Assembly (NCBI GenBank): GCA_003448875.1
Contig: DLXG01000323.1
Location: forward strand, 1-17,021
Origin: Anaerolineaceae bacterium
Lineage (GTDB): Bacteria > Chloroflexota > Anaerolineae > Anaerolineales > Anaerolineaceae
Length of the DNA stretch: 17,021 bases
Reading direction: 5' to 3'
The notes below the pieces were generated by a model. It did no database searches, was not told where the DNA came from, and saw only the letters and a list, made by a program, of their open reading frames with translations. Shown here in pieces: positions 7,751 through 14,331 of this stretch; positions within the stretch are counted from its first letter, which is position 1; every line of letters begins with the position of its first letter. The translations under genes were made by a program, and so were the position numbers.

Positions 7751-8677
7751 ATGGCTTCCAAGACTGTAATTCTGTGCAACCCGCGTGCCAATCAAACCAA
7801 AGCCGCCGCCGTGGCAGCCCGGTTACAGGAAATTGCCCCTTCTTCGGCTCACCTCGAATGGGTGTTTACGGCTTATCCGCGTCACGCTGTCCAACTGGCC
7901 CGCCAGATTGCTGAACAGGGCTGCCAGAAGCTGATCGCCATGGGCGGCGACGGCACCGTCCATGAGGTAGTCAACGGCCTGATGCACCTGCCGCCTGAAC
8001 AAAGACCGGTGATGGGCATTATTCCAGTCGGCTCCGGCAACGACCTGGCCGGCAGCCTCAACATCCCGGTTGATCCGGTGGAGGCGCTCCAACTGGCATT
8101 GGACGGCTCGATTGGCGAAGTGGACATCGCCCACATCGAAGATGACCGCGGCCACAGCGAATACTGGACCAATACGCTTGGAATCGGCTTTGATGCGGTG
8201 GTCAATATCCGCTCGCGCAGCATCCGCTGGGTGCGCGGATTTCTGATTTACTTCTTCTCAGCGCTGCAAACCATTCTCTTCAATCACACGCCCCTGGGGT
8301 TGCAAGCCGTTCAGGATGGCAAGCGCTGGCAAGACCGCCTGTTGATGCTGGTGTTGTGCAACGGACGGCGCGAAGGCGGCGCATTCTGGGTCGCCCCGCA
8401 GGCCAGCCCGCGCGACGGCAAACTGGACTACCTTGGAATCCGGCAGATCTCCCGCCTGCAAATGTTTTACACCATCCCGTTTGTGATGCAGGGCACGCAT
8501 CAGCGGCTCTCGTATGCCTGCCATGGCCAGTTTCAAACGCTTGAATTGACCTCCGATCATCCGTTGTACATTCACACCGACGGAGAAATCTACGCCGGAC
8601 TGGATTCAACCATCCGTCAAATCCGTGTCCAGGCCGTTCCTTCGGCTATACGCATGAATATCCCTCGCCCCGCCTGA
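7751..8677 (+). CDS. Diacylglycerol kinase / sphingosine kinase family lipid kinase
   Basis: The product has 308 residues, the usual length of bacterial DagK/YegS-type kinases. The start VILCNPRAN matches the family N-terminus. GGDGT at 65-69 is the nucleotide-binding signature, PVGSGNDLA at 92-100 is the conserved second motif, TLGIGFDA follows in the middle, and HTDGE near the C-terminus supplies the last conserved acidic position. The enzyme should phosphorylate diacylglycerol or a related lipid with ATP at the inner membrane face, so feeding phosphatidate back to phospholipid synthesis. The exact lipid (diacylglycerol, sphingoid base, multi-substrate) cannot be told from sequence. The next gene starts 9 bases after its stop, so they are probably cotranscribed. 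Confidence 0.92.
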   Translation: MASKTVILCNPRANQTKAAAVAARLQEIAPSSAHLEWVFTAYPRHAVQLARQIAEQGCQKLIAMGGDGTVHEVVNGLMHLPPEQRPVMGIIPVGSGNDLAGSLNIPVDPVEALQLALDGSIGEVDIAHIEDDRGHSEYWTNTLGIGFDAVVNIRSRSIRWVRGFLIYFFSALQTILFNHTPLGLQAVQDGKRWQDRLLMLVLCNGRREGGAFWVAPQASPRDGKLDYLGIRQISRLQMFYTIPFVMQGTHQRLSYACHGQFQTLELTSDHPLYIHTDGEIYAGLDSTIRQIRVQAVPSAIRMNIPRPA

Positions 8678-8686
8678 CTTCTACTT

Positions 8687-10321
8687 ATGCCCGGACTGCT
8701 TCACACCCTGCAAGGTCATGATCTCGGCTTCCTAAAAATGGTCGCCGGGCTGTGGGGGTTGGAGATCAAGGCGCGCGACGTGCACGGCGCACTGCCCGAA
8801 CTGATTCAGGCCATGCTCGACCGGGCGCTGCTGGAAGAAATCATTACCACTCTACCAGAAAGTGCCCGGCGCGCGTTTCAGGACCTGTTGGCTCACGACG
8901 GCCGCCTGCCGTGGGCGGTGTTCAGCCGTAAGTACGGCGAAATTCGCACCTTTGGAGTCGCCCGCCGTGACCGTGAACGGCCCGACCTGAACCCCATCTC
9001 CCCGGCTGAGATGTTGTGGTACCGCGCCCTGATCGGTAAAACCTTCCTCAACCTGCCGCCCGAACCGCAGGAATACGCTTACGTGCCGGATGATCTGGTC
9101 AGTCTATTACCGCTGCCCGTTGAACCTCCGCCATCGGTATTGGGGCAGGCCGCTCGTCCTCAGGATTACGCAGCGGAGATGCCCGTCAGCGAGCGGGTGC
9201 TGGATGACGCCTGTACCCTGCTGGCTGCCCTGCGGGTGGGCATGGACGAATCCGCCTGCGCCCCACACCTGAGCCTTCCCGTCCGCGACCTGCTCAGCCT
9301 GCTGCAGGCCGCCGACCTGCTGGACGAACACGGCCATCCGCTCCCCGAGCAGGTGCGCCAGTTTTTGGAAAGCAAACCAGCCGATGCCTTGCTCCATCTG
9401 GCACAGTGCTGGCTGAATTCAACCACCTTCAACGAACTGCGCTTACTGCCAGAACTCATCTTTGAAGGCGAGTGGCGCAACGACCCCCTCCAAACCCGCC
9501 GGCGGGTGTTGGACTTACTAAGATCCCTGCCGGCTGAAGCATGGTGGGATCTGCAAGCCTTCATCATGGCCGTAAAACAGGAACAAGCCGATTTTCAACG
9601 CCCGGCCGGTGATTACGATTCGTGGTTTATCCGCCGGCGCAGCGACGGCCAGTACCTGCGCGGGTTTGCCTGCTGGGATGAAGTGGACGGGGCTTTGCTG
9701 AATTATCTGATCACCTCACCCCTGCACTGGCTGGGCATTCTGGATCTGGCAGGCCGAGACAGCCACACTCCGCCGCTGGCCTTTCGATTTTCAGGTTGGG
9801 CAGAAGCCCTGCTCAACAACCGTCCTCCGGCTGGGCTTAGCGAAGAAAGCGGACATATTCGGGTCAACAGCGAGGGTATCATACAGGTTGAGCGCCATGC
9901 CCCGCGCAGCCTTCGTTATCAAATTGCTCGTTTTTGTCACTGGCTGCCGGGCGACAAAGACACCTACCGCTATCAAATCACCGCAGCCTCGCTGGAACGC
10001 GCCCGCCAGCAAGGATTACGCAGCGCCCATCTGATCAGTTTGCTGCGCAAGGCTGTGACCGATCCGCTGCCCCCCACCCTCTTGCAGGCAATTGAACGTT
10101 GGGAACAGCACGGCGTTCAGGTCAGTATTCAGCAAGTCATGCTGCTCAGGGTGGAAAATCCGGCCGTCTTAACCGCGCTGCGTAAAAGCCAGCTCGGCCG
10201 GCACATTTTAGAAGAAATTGCACCCGGCACTGTCGTCATCCGGCCGTCGGCCAGGAAAGCCATCCTTGCCGAACTGGCGCGATTGGGGTATCTTGGAGCG
10301 GATGAGACAGAAGGGGTATAA
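8687..10321 (+). CDS. XPB/Ssl2-like helicase-associated domain protein without helicase motor
   Basis: The product has 544 residues. The C-terminal part, about 425-540, fits the 'helicase conserved C-terminal / XPB-Ssl2-like' domain found in actinobacterial and chloroflexal proteins: YRYQITAASLERARQQGL, then LLQAIERWEQHG, a strand QQVMLLRVENPAVLTAL, and a final winged-helix-like segment VVIRPSARKAILAELARLGYL. The N-terminal region (TLPESARRAFQDLLAHDGRL and further helical stretches) is like the winged-helix units of the same family. No Walker A, DEAH or other motor motif is present over the whole length. A role in DNA binding is inferred. No ribosome site is visible before the ATG, which suggests coupling to the lipid kinase gene 9 bases upstream; nothing in the sequence explains why these two genes are paired. 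Confidence 0.65.
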   Translation: MPGLLHTLQGHDLGFLKMVAGLWGLEIKARDVHGALPELIQAMLDRALLEEIITTLPESARRAFQDLLAHDGRLPWAVFSRKYGEIRTFGVARRDRERPDLNPISPAEMLWYRALIGKTFLNLPPEPQEYAYVPDDLVSLLPLPVEPPPSVLGQAARPQDYAAEMPVSERVLDDACTLLAALRVGMDESACAPHLSLPVRDLLSLLQAADLLDEHGHPLPEQVRQFLESKPADALLHLAQCWLNSTTFNELRLLPELIFEGEWRNDPLQTRRRVLDLLRSLPAEAWWDLQAFIMAVKQEQADFQRPAGDYDSWFIRRRSDGQYLRGFACWDEVDGALLNYLITSPLHWLGILDLAGRDSHTPPLAFRFSGWAEALLNNRPPAGLSEESGHIRVNSEGIIQVERHAPRSLRYQIARFCHWLPGDKDTYRYQITAASLERARQQGLRSAHLISLLRKAVTDPLPPTLLQAIERWEQHGVQVSIQQVMLLRVENPAVLTALRKSQLGRHILEEIAPGTVVIRPSARKAILAELARLGYLGADETEGV

Positions 10322-10322
10322 T
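10293..10322 (+). promoter_or_regulatory. Possible promoter of the glycine C-acetyltransferase gene
   Basis: TATAAT at 10317-10322 overlaps the stop codon of the upstream gene. TTGGAG at 10293-10298 lies 18 bases ahead and matches the -35 consensus at only 3 of 6 positions. This may give the downstream gene its own transcription. Confidence 0.35.
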
Positions 10323-10375
10323 TAAATAAAGTTACACCGCCGTTTTTCCCCATTCCCAATTCTCAAGAGGTGGCA

Positions 10376-11557
10376 ATGACCGAACGTTTAGCCTGGATCC
10401 AGCAAGAGATCGAAGGACTAAAAGAAAGCGGGTTGTATAACCGCATCCGCACGATTGGCTCACCGCAGGGTGCGTGGCTGATCGTGGACGGTAAAAAGGT
10501 GCTCAATTTCTGTTCCAATAATTATCTGGGGCTGGCCAATCACCCGCGCCTGATTGAAGCCGCCCGCCAGATTTTAGACCGCTACGGCGTCGGGCCGGCA
10601 GCGGTGCGTACCATTGCCGGGACAATGGAAATTCATCTTGAACTCGAACGAAGGCTGGCGGCATTCAAGAAGGTGCCGGCGGCCATCACGTTTCAATCCG
10701 GTTTCACGGCTAATCTGGCGACCATCCCCGCTCTGGTAGGCAAAGAAGACATCATCTTCTCGGACGAATTGAACCACGCCAGCATCATTGACGGCTGCCG
10801 GCTTTCCGGCGCGCCGATTGTGCGGTATGACCATTGCAACCCGGCCGATCTGGAACGGGTCATCCTAGAAAATCAGGGCAAATACCGGCGCGCTCTGGCG
10901 GTTACCGACGGCGTGTTCAGCATGGACGGCGATATCGCCCCGCTCGACCAGGTCTACGAGGTCACCAGCAAATACGGCGTGATGCTGATGGTAGATGATG
11001 CCCACGGCGAAGGTGTGATGGGCAAAGGCGGGCGCGGCATTGTGGATCACTTCAACCTGCACGGCAAGGTGGATGTAGAAGTCGGCACGCTCTCCAAAGC
11101 CTTCGGCGTGGTGGGCGGTGTGGTCGCCGGTGACCCGCTGATTGTCGAATGGCTGCGCCAACGCGGGCGGCCTTTCCTATTCTCTTCCGCCGTCACACCG
11201 CCGGACGTAGCCGCCGCCATTGCCGCGGTGGATTTGCTGGAAGAGTCCACCGAACTGGTAGACCGCCTGTGGGACAACGCCCGCTATTTCAAAGCCGAAA
11301 TGAAGCGGCTGGGCTTCGATACCGGTCAAAGCGTGACTCCCATCACGCCGATCATGCTGGGTGAAGCACCGTTAGCACAGCAATTCAGCCGCGAACTGTT
11401 TGAAGAAAATGTGTTTGCAATGGCGATCGGTTTCCCGACCGTGCCGCGCGGCAAGGCCCGCATCCGGGTGATGATTTCTGCCTCACACAGCCGGGATGAC
11501 CTCGATAAGGGACTGGAAGCCTTTGCAAAAGTCGGTAAAAAGCTGGGTGTGATTTAA
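10376..11557 (+). CDS. kbl: Glycine C-acetyltransferase (2-amino-3-ketobutyrate CoA ligase)
   Basis: The product has 393 residues, close to E. coli Kbl, and keeps the family's segments to the end ([59 protein letters not shown]-like terminus KVGKKLGVI). It is a PLP enzyme of the alpha-oxoamine synthase family: K241 in GTLSKAFG is the Schiff-base lysine, and DDAHGEG (207-213) holds the cofactor-binding Asp and His. It interconverts 2-amino-3-oxobutyrate plus CoA with glycine plus acetyl-CoA in threonine breakdown. The ATG at 10376 was chosen over an in-frame GTG at 10370, because that GTG falls inside the ribosome site AAGAGGTG. No threonine dehydrogenase gene is in the window. BioF or another alpha-oxoamine synthase is the main alternative. 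Confidence 0.88.
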   Translation: MTERLAWIQQEIEGLKESGLYNRIRTIGSPQGAWLIVDGKKVLNFCSNNYLGLANHPRLIEAARQILDRYGVGPAAVRTIAGTMEIHLELERRLAAFKKVPAAITFQSGFTANLATIPALVGKEDIIFSDELNHASIIDGCRLSGAPIVRYDHCNPADLERVILENQGKYRRALAVTDGVFSMDGDIAPLDQVYEVTSKYGVMLMVDDAHGEGVMGKGGRGIVDHFNLHGKVDVEVGTLSKAFGVVGGVVAGDPLIVEWLRQRGRPFLFSSAVTPPDVAAAIAAVDLLEESTELVDRLWDNARYFKAEMKRLGFDTGQSVTPITPIMLGEAPLAQQFSRELFEENVFAMAIGFPTVPRGKARIRVMISASHSRDDLDKGLEAFAKVGKKLGVI

Positions 11558-11991
11558 TCAGCCTTTTCCAACGCTTCGGCAGCCCGCCGTTTGACATGCG
11601 CCAGAATGGCCGCCATGCCGTTCAAACGCTGGGCGGTCAGCACATCCTGCAAGCCCATTTGCAGATAAAACTCCGCCGGAATGGATAAAACCTCCTCCGG
11701 CGTTGTGTTATTCAACCCTTCCATGATGATCATGGCGTAGCCGCGCACGGTGGGCGATTCGGCTGGCACATCAAAAACAAAGTTCAGCCGGCCGTTGACC
11801 AGTTTTGCACTCATCCGCACCGGAGTCATGCACTCCGGCACATCCTCTGCCTGCTCATCGGCATTAAAATCGGCCGGCAGGGGCGGGAAGCGGCGCGCAT
11901 AATCCAGCAGCAATTCCAGTTTTTCCCGCCCCTCGCATTCGGCAAAATCGCTGACAATTTCGGCTAAACGGGGTGGTAAATTCAGACTCAC
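11554..11991 (-). CDS. sufE: SufE-family sulfur acceptor protein
   Basis: The product has 145 residues, the normal SufE length. C54 in the segment [10 protein letters not shown] corresponds to the persulfide-carrying Cys51 of E. coli SufE, and the later part ([21 protein letters not shown], then [18 protein letters not shown]) follows the family pattern. SufE takes persulfide sulfur from a cysteine desulfurase such as SufS and passes it to the Fe-S scaffold. The start is GTG at 11991, overlapping the TGA of the upstream sulfurtransferase gene as GTGA, with AGGGGAG about 10 bases ahead. Its stop codon overlaps that of the convergent kbl gene. No sufS or sufBCD gene is in the window, so it may serve sulfur transfer with the rhodanese next to it. 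Confidence 0.92.
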   Translation of the reverse strand: MSLNLPPRLAEIVSDFAECEGREKLELLLDYARRFPPLPADFNADEQAEDVPECMTPVRMSAKLVNGRLNFVFDVPAESPTVRGYAMIIMEGLNNTTPEEVLSIPAEFYLQMGLQDVLTAQRLNGMAAILAHVKRRAAEALEKAD

Positions 11992-12848
11992 GATGCAGAA
12001 CTCCCCTCGCCTTTTTCAATCGGCGCACCAACCAGATTGCCCCACTCCGTCCATGAGCCATCATAGTTACGGACTTTGGGATAGCCCAGCAGGTATTTCA
12101 GCACAAACCACGTGTGCGAGGAACGCTCACCGATGCGGCAGTAGGCAATAATATCTTTATCCGGTGTGATGCCGCGGCTCTGGTACAGTTCGCGCAATGC
12201 CTCCGGCGACTTGAAACGGCCATCCTCATCTACCGCCTGCGCCCAGGGAATATTGACCGCGCCGGGAATATGACCGCCGCGCTGAGCGCCTTCCTGCGGA
12301 TAACCGGGCATGTGCAGCAACTCGCCGCTAAATTCCTTCGGCGAGCGCACATCCACCAGCGGCAGGCGCTCTTGAATGTGGCGCATGACATCATCGCGGA
12401 AGGCGCGGATACTGGCATCCGGCTCTTTGGCGTGGTATACGGTGGGCGGGTAGGACGGCACTTCGGTGGTCAGCGGGCGGTTTTCGGCCACCCAGCGGGC
12501 GCGCCCGCCGTTCATCACCTTGCGCTTTTCATGGCCGTAATATTCAAACAGCCAGAAGGCGTATACCGCGAACCAGTTGCTTTTATCACCATAAAACACC
12601 ACCGTGGTATCGTTGGAAATCCCCAGACTGGAACACAGGGCTTCGAATTCCTCTTTCGTCAGAAAGTCACGCCGGACGGGGTGCTGTAGGGTTGTAAACC
12701 AGTCCACCCGCACCGCGCCGGGAATATGACCGGTATCATACAACAGAGCATCCTCGTTGGATTCGACAATCCGTACGTTGGGGTCATCGAGATGCTGTGC
12801 AACCCATTCGGTTTCAACTAAAAATTCCGGGTGAGCATACTCGGCCAT
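11988..12848 (-). CDS. Thiosulfate sulfurtransferase (tandem rhodanese, CysA/SseA type)
   Basis: The product has 286 residues with two rhodanese domains, about 8-130 and 150-280. The C-terminal domain carries the active-site loop CRIGERSS with C237. The N-terminal domain has Asp (FYGDKSN, D88) at the matching site and is catalytically silent, the standard arrangement. The ending, [17 protein letters not shown], closely follows the actinobacterial CysA2/CysA3 type. It moves sulfane sulfur from thiosulfate or a similar donor to a thiol acceptor. An in-frame TTG at 12860 lies just before the ribosome site GGAGGT (12858-12853), so ATG at 12848 is the start. The sufE gene overlaps its stop codon, which points to the SufE-like protein as a likely sulfur partner. 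Confidence 0.93.
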   Translation of the reverse strand: MAEYAHPEFLVETEWVAQHLDDPNVRIVESNEDALLYDTGHIPGAVRVDWFTTLQHPVRRDFLTKEEFEALCSSLGISNDTTVVFYGDKSNWFAVYAFWLFEYYGHEKRKVMNGGRARWVAENRPLTTEVPSYPPTVYHAKEPDASIRAFRDDVMRHIQERLPLVDVRSPKEFSGELLHMPGYPQEGAQRGGHIPGAVNIPWAQAVDEDGRFKSPEALRELYQSRGITPDKDIIAYCRIGERSSHTWFVLKYLLGYPKVRNYDGSWTEWGNLVGAPIEKGEGSSAS

Positions 12849-12865
12849 ATTTACCTCCAATTTAG

Positions 12866-12879
12866 ATGATATTTATCAT
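12866..12879. promoter_or_regulatory. Perfect AT-rich palindrome over the predicted transcription start (candidate operator)
   Basis: ATGATATTTATCAT has two perfect 6-base arms (ATGATA/TATCAT) around a TT centre. It lies between the predicted -10 box (12887-12882) and the ribosome site of the sulfurtransferase gene, and covers the expected transcription start near 12875. A repressor bound there would block the sulfurtransferase-sufE pair. No regulator is identified. Confidence 0.45.
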
Positions 12880-12881
12880 AT

Positions 12882-12910
12882 ATTTTACTAAAAATCACGG
12901 TCGGTAACAA
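12882..12910 (-). promoter_or_regulatory. Predicted promoter of the sulfurtransferase-sufE pair
   Basis: On the minus strand TTGTTA (12910-12905) and TAAAAT (12887-12882) are separated by exactly 17 bases, matching the consensus at 4 of 6 and 5 of 6 positions. It gives the pair a transcription start separate from the ferritin gene upstream. Confidence 0.5.
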
Positions 12911-12935
12911 GCCTTTTGCAACACGCCTTAAACGG

Positions 12936-12976
12936 TTACGGCGGGAGTAACCCGCCGCAACTATGGTAAATCCATA
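12936..12976. other. Two adjacent hairpins in the ferritin-sulfurtransferase spacer
   Basis: CGGCGGG (12939-12945) and CCCGCCG (12951-12957) form a perfect 7-bp stem around AGTAA, extendable by three more pairs (one G-U) to 12936-12960. Directly beside it TATGG (12962-12966) and CCATA (12972-12976) pair around TAAAT. In the minus-strand transcript these lie just after the small membrane protein gene. Neither is followed by a T-run, so they are not typical intrinsic terminators. They may stabilise the upstream message or weaken read-through. Confidence 0.5.
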
Positions 12977-12988
12977 TTCGAACCGCTG

Positions 12989-13186
12989 TTACGGCACAGG
13001 CTCAACCGTCAGGATAATGTTGGAAAATACGTTTCCCACGGTCGGCCCCAACACAGCCAGAAGCAGAATAACCGCCAGACAGGCACATACCATCACCGCC
13101 AGAATCACCAGTACGACAATCCAGATGATATTACTCTTGCGGCTTGGCGCTGGAGGGTTAACTGCTGTTGAATTTGGCTCATCCAT
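12989..13186 (-). CDS. Small single-span membrane protein of unknown function
   Basis: The product has 65 residues. A Pro/Ser/Asn-rich polar head (1-18, ending in SRKSN) is followed by one long hydrophobic segment at about 19-47, with C34 and C36 inside it, and a short tail. The basic RK just before the span suggests the N-terminus stays in the cytoplasm. GAGGGGGG precedes the ATG and the gene starts 20 bases after the ferritin stop, so it is probably expressed with ferritin. I recognise no family. The start, ribosome site and clean transmembrane composition argue that it is a real gene. Confidence 0.65.
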   Translation of the reverse strand: MDEPNSTAVNPPAPSRKSNIIWIVVLVILAVMVCACLAVILLLAVLGPTVGNVFSNIILTVEPVP

Positions 13187-13206
13187 ATTGCCCCCCTCGA
13201 TTTAAC

Positions 13207-13713
13207 TTAATCCTCTTCTTCCTCGTCCTCACGCTCACCGAGCATGGCATTGATCTGGAACATGGCATTGACCGAGTCACCGGCGGTTTTCAGCCAGTCC
13301 AGCACCATCGTGGCGTTTTTCTCTTCCTCCACCTGTTCTTTGACGAACCAGTTGAGGAATTCCTGACTGGCGTAGTCTTTATCCTCCACAGCGATGCTGT
13401 ACAGCAGGTTGATGCGCGCGGTAACCGACTGCTCATGGCGCAGGACTTCCTCGAAAATCTCCACCGGCGTGCCAAACTGGCTGGGCGGTGCATCAATCGC
13501 CTGCAGGGTCACCTTGCCGTTGCGGTCATGGATGTACTCGTAGAACTTGAGGGCGTGTTCCTGTTCTTCTTTGGCTTGCAGTTTCAACCATTTGGCAAAA
13601 CCGCCCCAGTTGGCTTCGTCAAAATGGGCCGACATAGCCAGATACAGATAGCCGGAATACAGCTCCAGCTTGATTTGCGTGTTCATTTCGTCAAGTAAAC
13701 GTTGGCTGAGCAT
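13207..13713 (-). CDS. ftnA: Ferritin (non-haem, FtnA type)
   Basis: The product has 168 residues, the bacterial ferritin length. The ferroxidase residues of E. coli FtnA are all present at the same numbers: E17, E50, H53, E94, Q127, with E130 for the third site. It should form a 24-subunit shell in the cytoplasm that oxidises Fe(II) and stores it as ferric mineral. The C-terminus ends in an acidic tail, EREDEEEED. The open frame extends 35 codons further upstream, but ATG at 13713 is preceded by AGGAGAGG (13725-13718) and gives the family's normal N-terminus (MLSQRLLDEMNTQI). It heads a minus-strand group with the small membrane protein, the sulfurtransferase and sufE. Confidence 0.95.
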   Translation of the reverse strand: MLSQRLLDEMNTQIKLELYSGYLYLAMSAHFDEANWGGFAKWLKLQAKEEQEHALKFYEYIHDRNGKVTLQAIDAPPSQFGTPVEIFEEVLRHEQSVTARINLLYSIAVEDKDYASQEFLNWFVKEQVEEEKNATMVLDWLKTAGDSVNAMFQINAMLGEREDEEEED

Positions 13714-13756
13714 ATTTCCTCTCCTTTTTTGAATCGGATTTTGATAACCTGAATTT

Positions 13757-13762
13757 ATTATA
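13757..13762 (-). promoter_or_regulatory. Possible -10 box of the ferritin gene
   Basis: A perfect TATAAT reads on the minus strand from 13762, about 45 bases ahead of the ferritin ATG. I see no convincing -35 box at 16-18 bases, so an activator or an alternative sigma factor may be needed, or the match is chance. Confidence 0.35.
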
Positions 13763-13839
13763 AACCTTTCAAGGCTGGCCCGTGTTATGATTTTGTAAAA
13801 ACCCGTTGCGATTTTCAAGTGATTACATCATCAGGATCT

Positions 13840-13897
13840 AAAAATCCAACGGGAATGAAAAATCCGCTAAAATAAACGGGTAAAATCGTAAAAATCC
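13840..13897 (+). repeat. Three copies of AAAAATCC in the ferritin/thioesterase divergent spacer
   Basis: AAAAATCC occurs at 13840-13847, 13858-13865 and 13890-13897. The first copy overlaps the right arm of an inverted repeat CCCGTTG (13802-13808) / CAACGGG (13847-13853). The copies sit just ahead of the thioesterase gene in an A-rich spacer, so chance is possible. Confidence 0.35.
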
Positions 13898-13915
13898 ATC
13901 AAGGAGTAACACAAG

Positions 13916-14320
13916 ATGAGTATAGTCCCCGGCCTGAAAGCCGAATTGACCATCACCGTGCAGGAAAGCGATACTGCCCGTTTTTCAGCCGGAGAGGGAT
14001 TTCCCCCTGTTTTGAGCACACCCCGTCTGGTCGGTTATCTGGAACGCACCGCTCATCAGGCACTATTACCGTACTTAAAGGAAAATCAGGGCAGTGTGGG
14101 TACGTGCGTCAACATCCGCCATCTGGCCGCTACACCGGTCGGTATGCAGGTACGCTTTTATGCTGAACTGATGGAGGTGGACGGCCGCCGACTGCGTTTC
14201 AAGGTTGAGGCGTGGGACGAGGTAGAAAAAATTGCCGAGGGCGAGCACGAACGATTCGTGATTGACCGCTCTCGTTTCAACGAGCGGCTGGCGGAAAAGA
14301 CTCAGCGGATTGGCCAATAG
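13916..14320 (+). CDS. Hotdog-fold acyl-CoA thioesterase, FlK (fluoroacetyl-CoA thioesterase) family
   Basis: The product has 134 residues. It shows the FlK pattern: STPRLVGYLERTA with T35 and E43, then SVGTCVNIRHLAATPVGMQV with H69. These three residues have the same spacing as the Thr42/Glu50/His76 triad of Streptomyces cattleya FlK. The final strand (RFKVEAWDEVEKIAEGEHERFVID) is typical of the hotdog fold. It should hydrolyse a small acyl-CoA in the cytoplasm. The common homologues of FlK are not thought to be specific for fluoroacetyl-CoA, so the substrate is open. AAGGAG lies 9 bases before the ATG. It is divergent from ferritin and convergent with the propeller gene, so it is probably transcribed alone. 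Confidence 0.85.
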   Translation: MSIVPGLKAELTITVQESDTARFSAGEGFPPVLSTPRLVGYLERTAHQALLPYLKENQGSVGTCVNIRHLAATPVGMQVRFYAELMEVDGRRLRFKVEAWDEVEKIAEGEHERFVIDRSRFNERLAEKTQRIGQ

Positions 14321-14331
14321 ATTTGACCGCT

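Noticed and set aside
12114..12689. Plus-strand open frame of 191 codons
   Set aside because: Antisense to the sulfurtransferase, whose active site and length are convincing; no ribosome site and no recognisable motif.
12938..12951. ACGGCGGGAGTAAC resembles a conserved segment of archaeal/eukaryotic large-subunit rRNA (the R2 element target region)
   Set aside because: The resemblance is from memory and ends after 14 bases; the sequence is better explained as one arm and loop of a local hairpin, and no rRNA context surrounds it.
13168..13698. Plus-strand open frame of 176 codons
   Set aside because: Antisense to ferritin, which keeps all ferroxidase residues; shadow frame.
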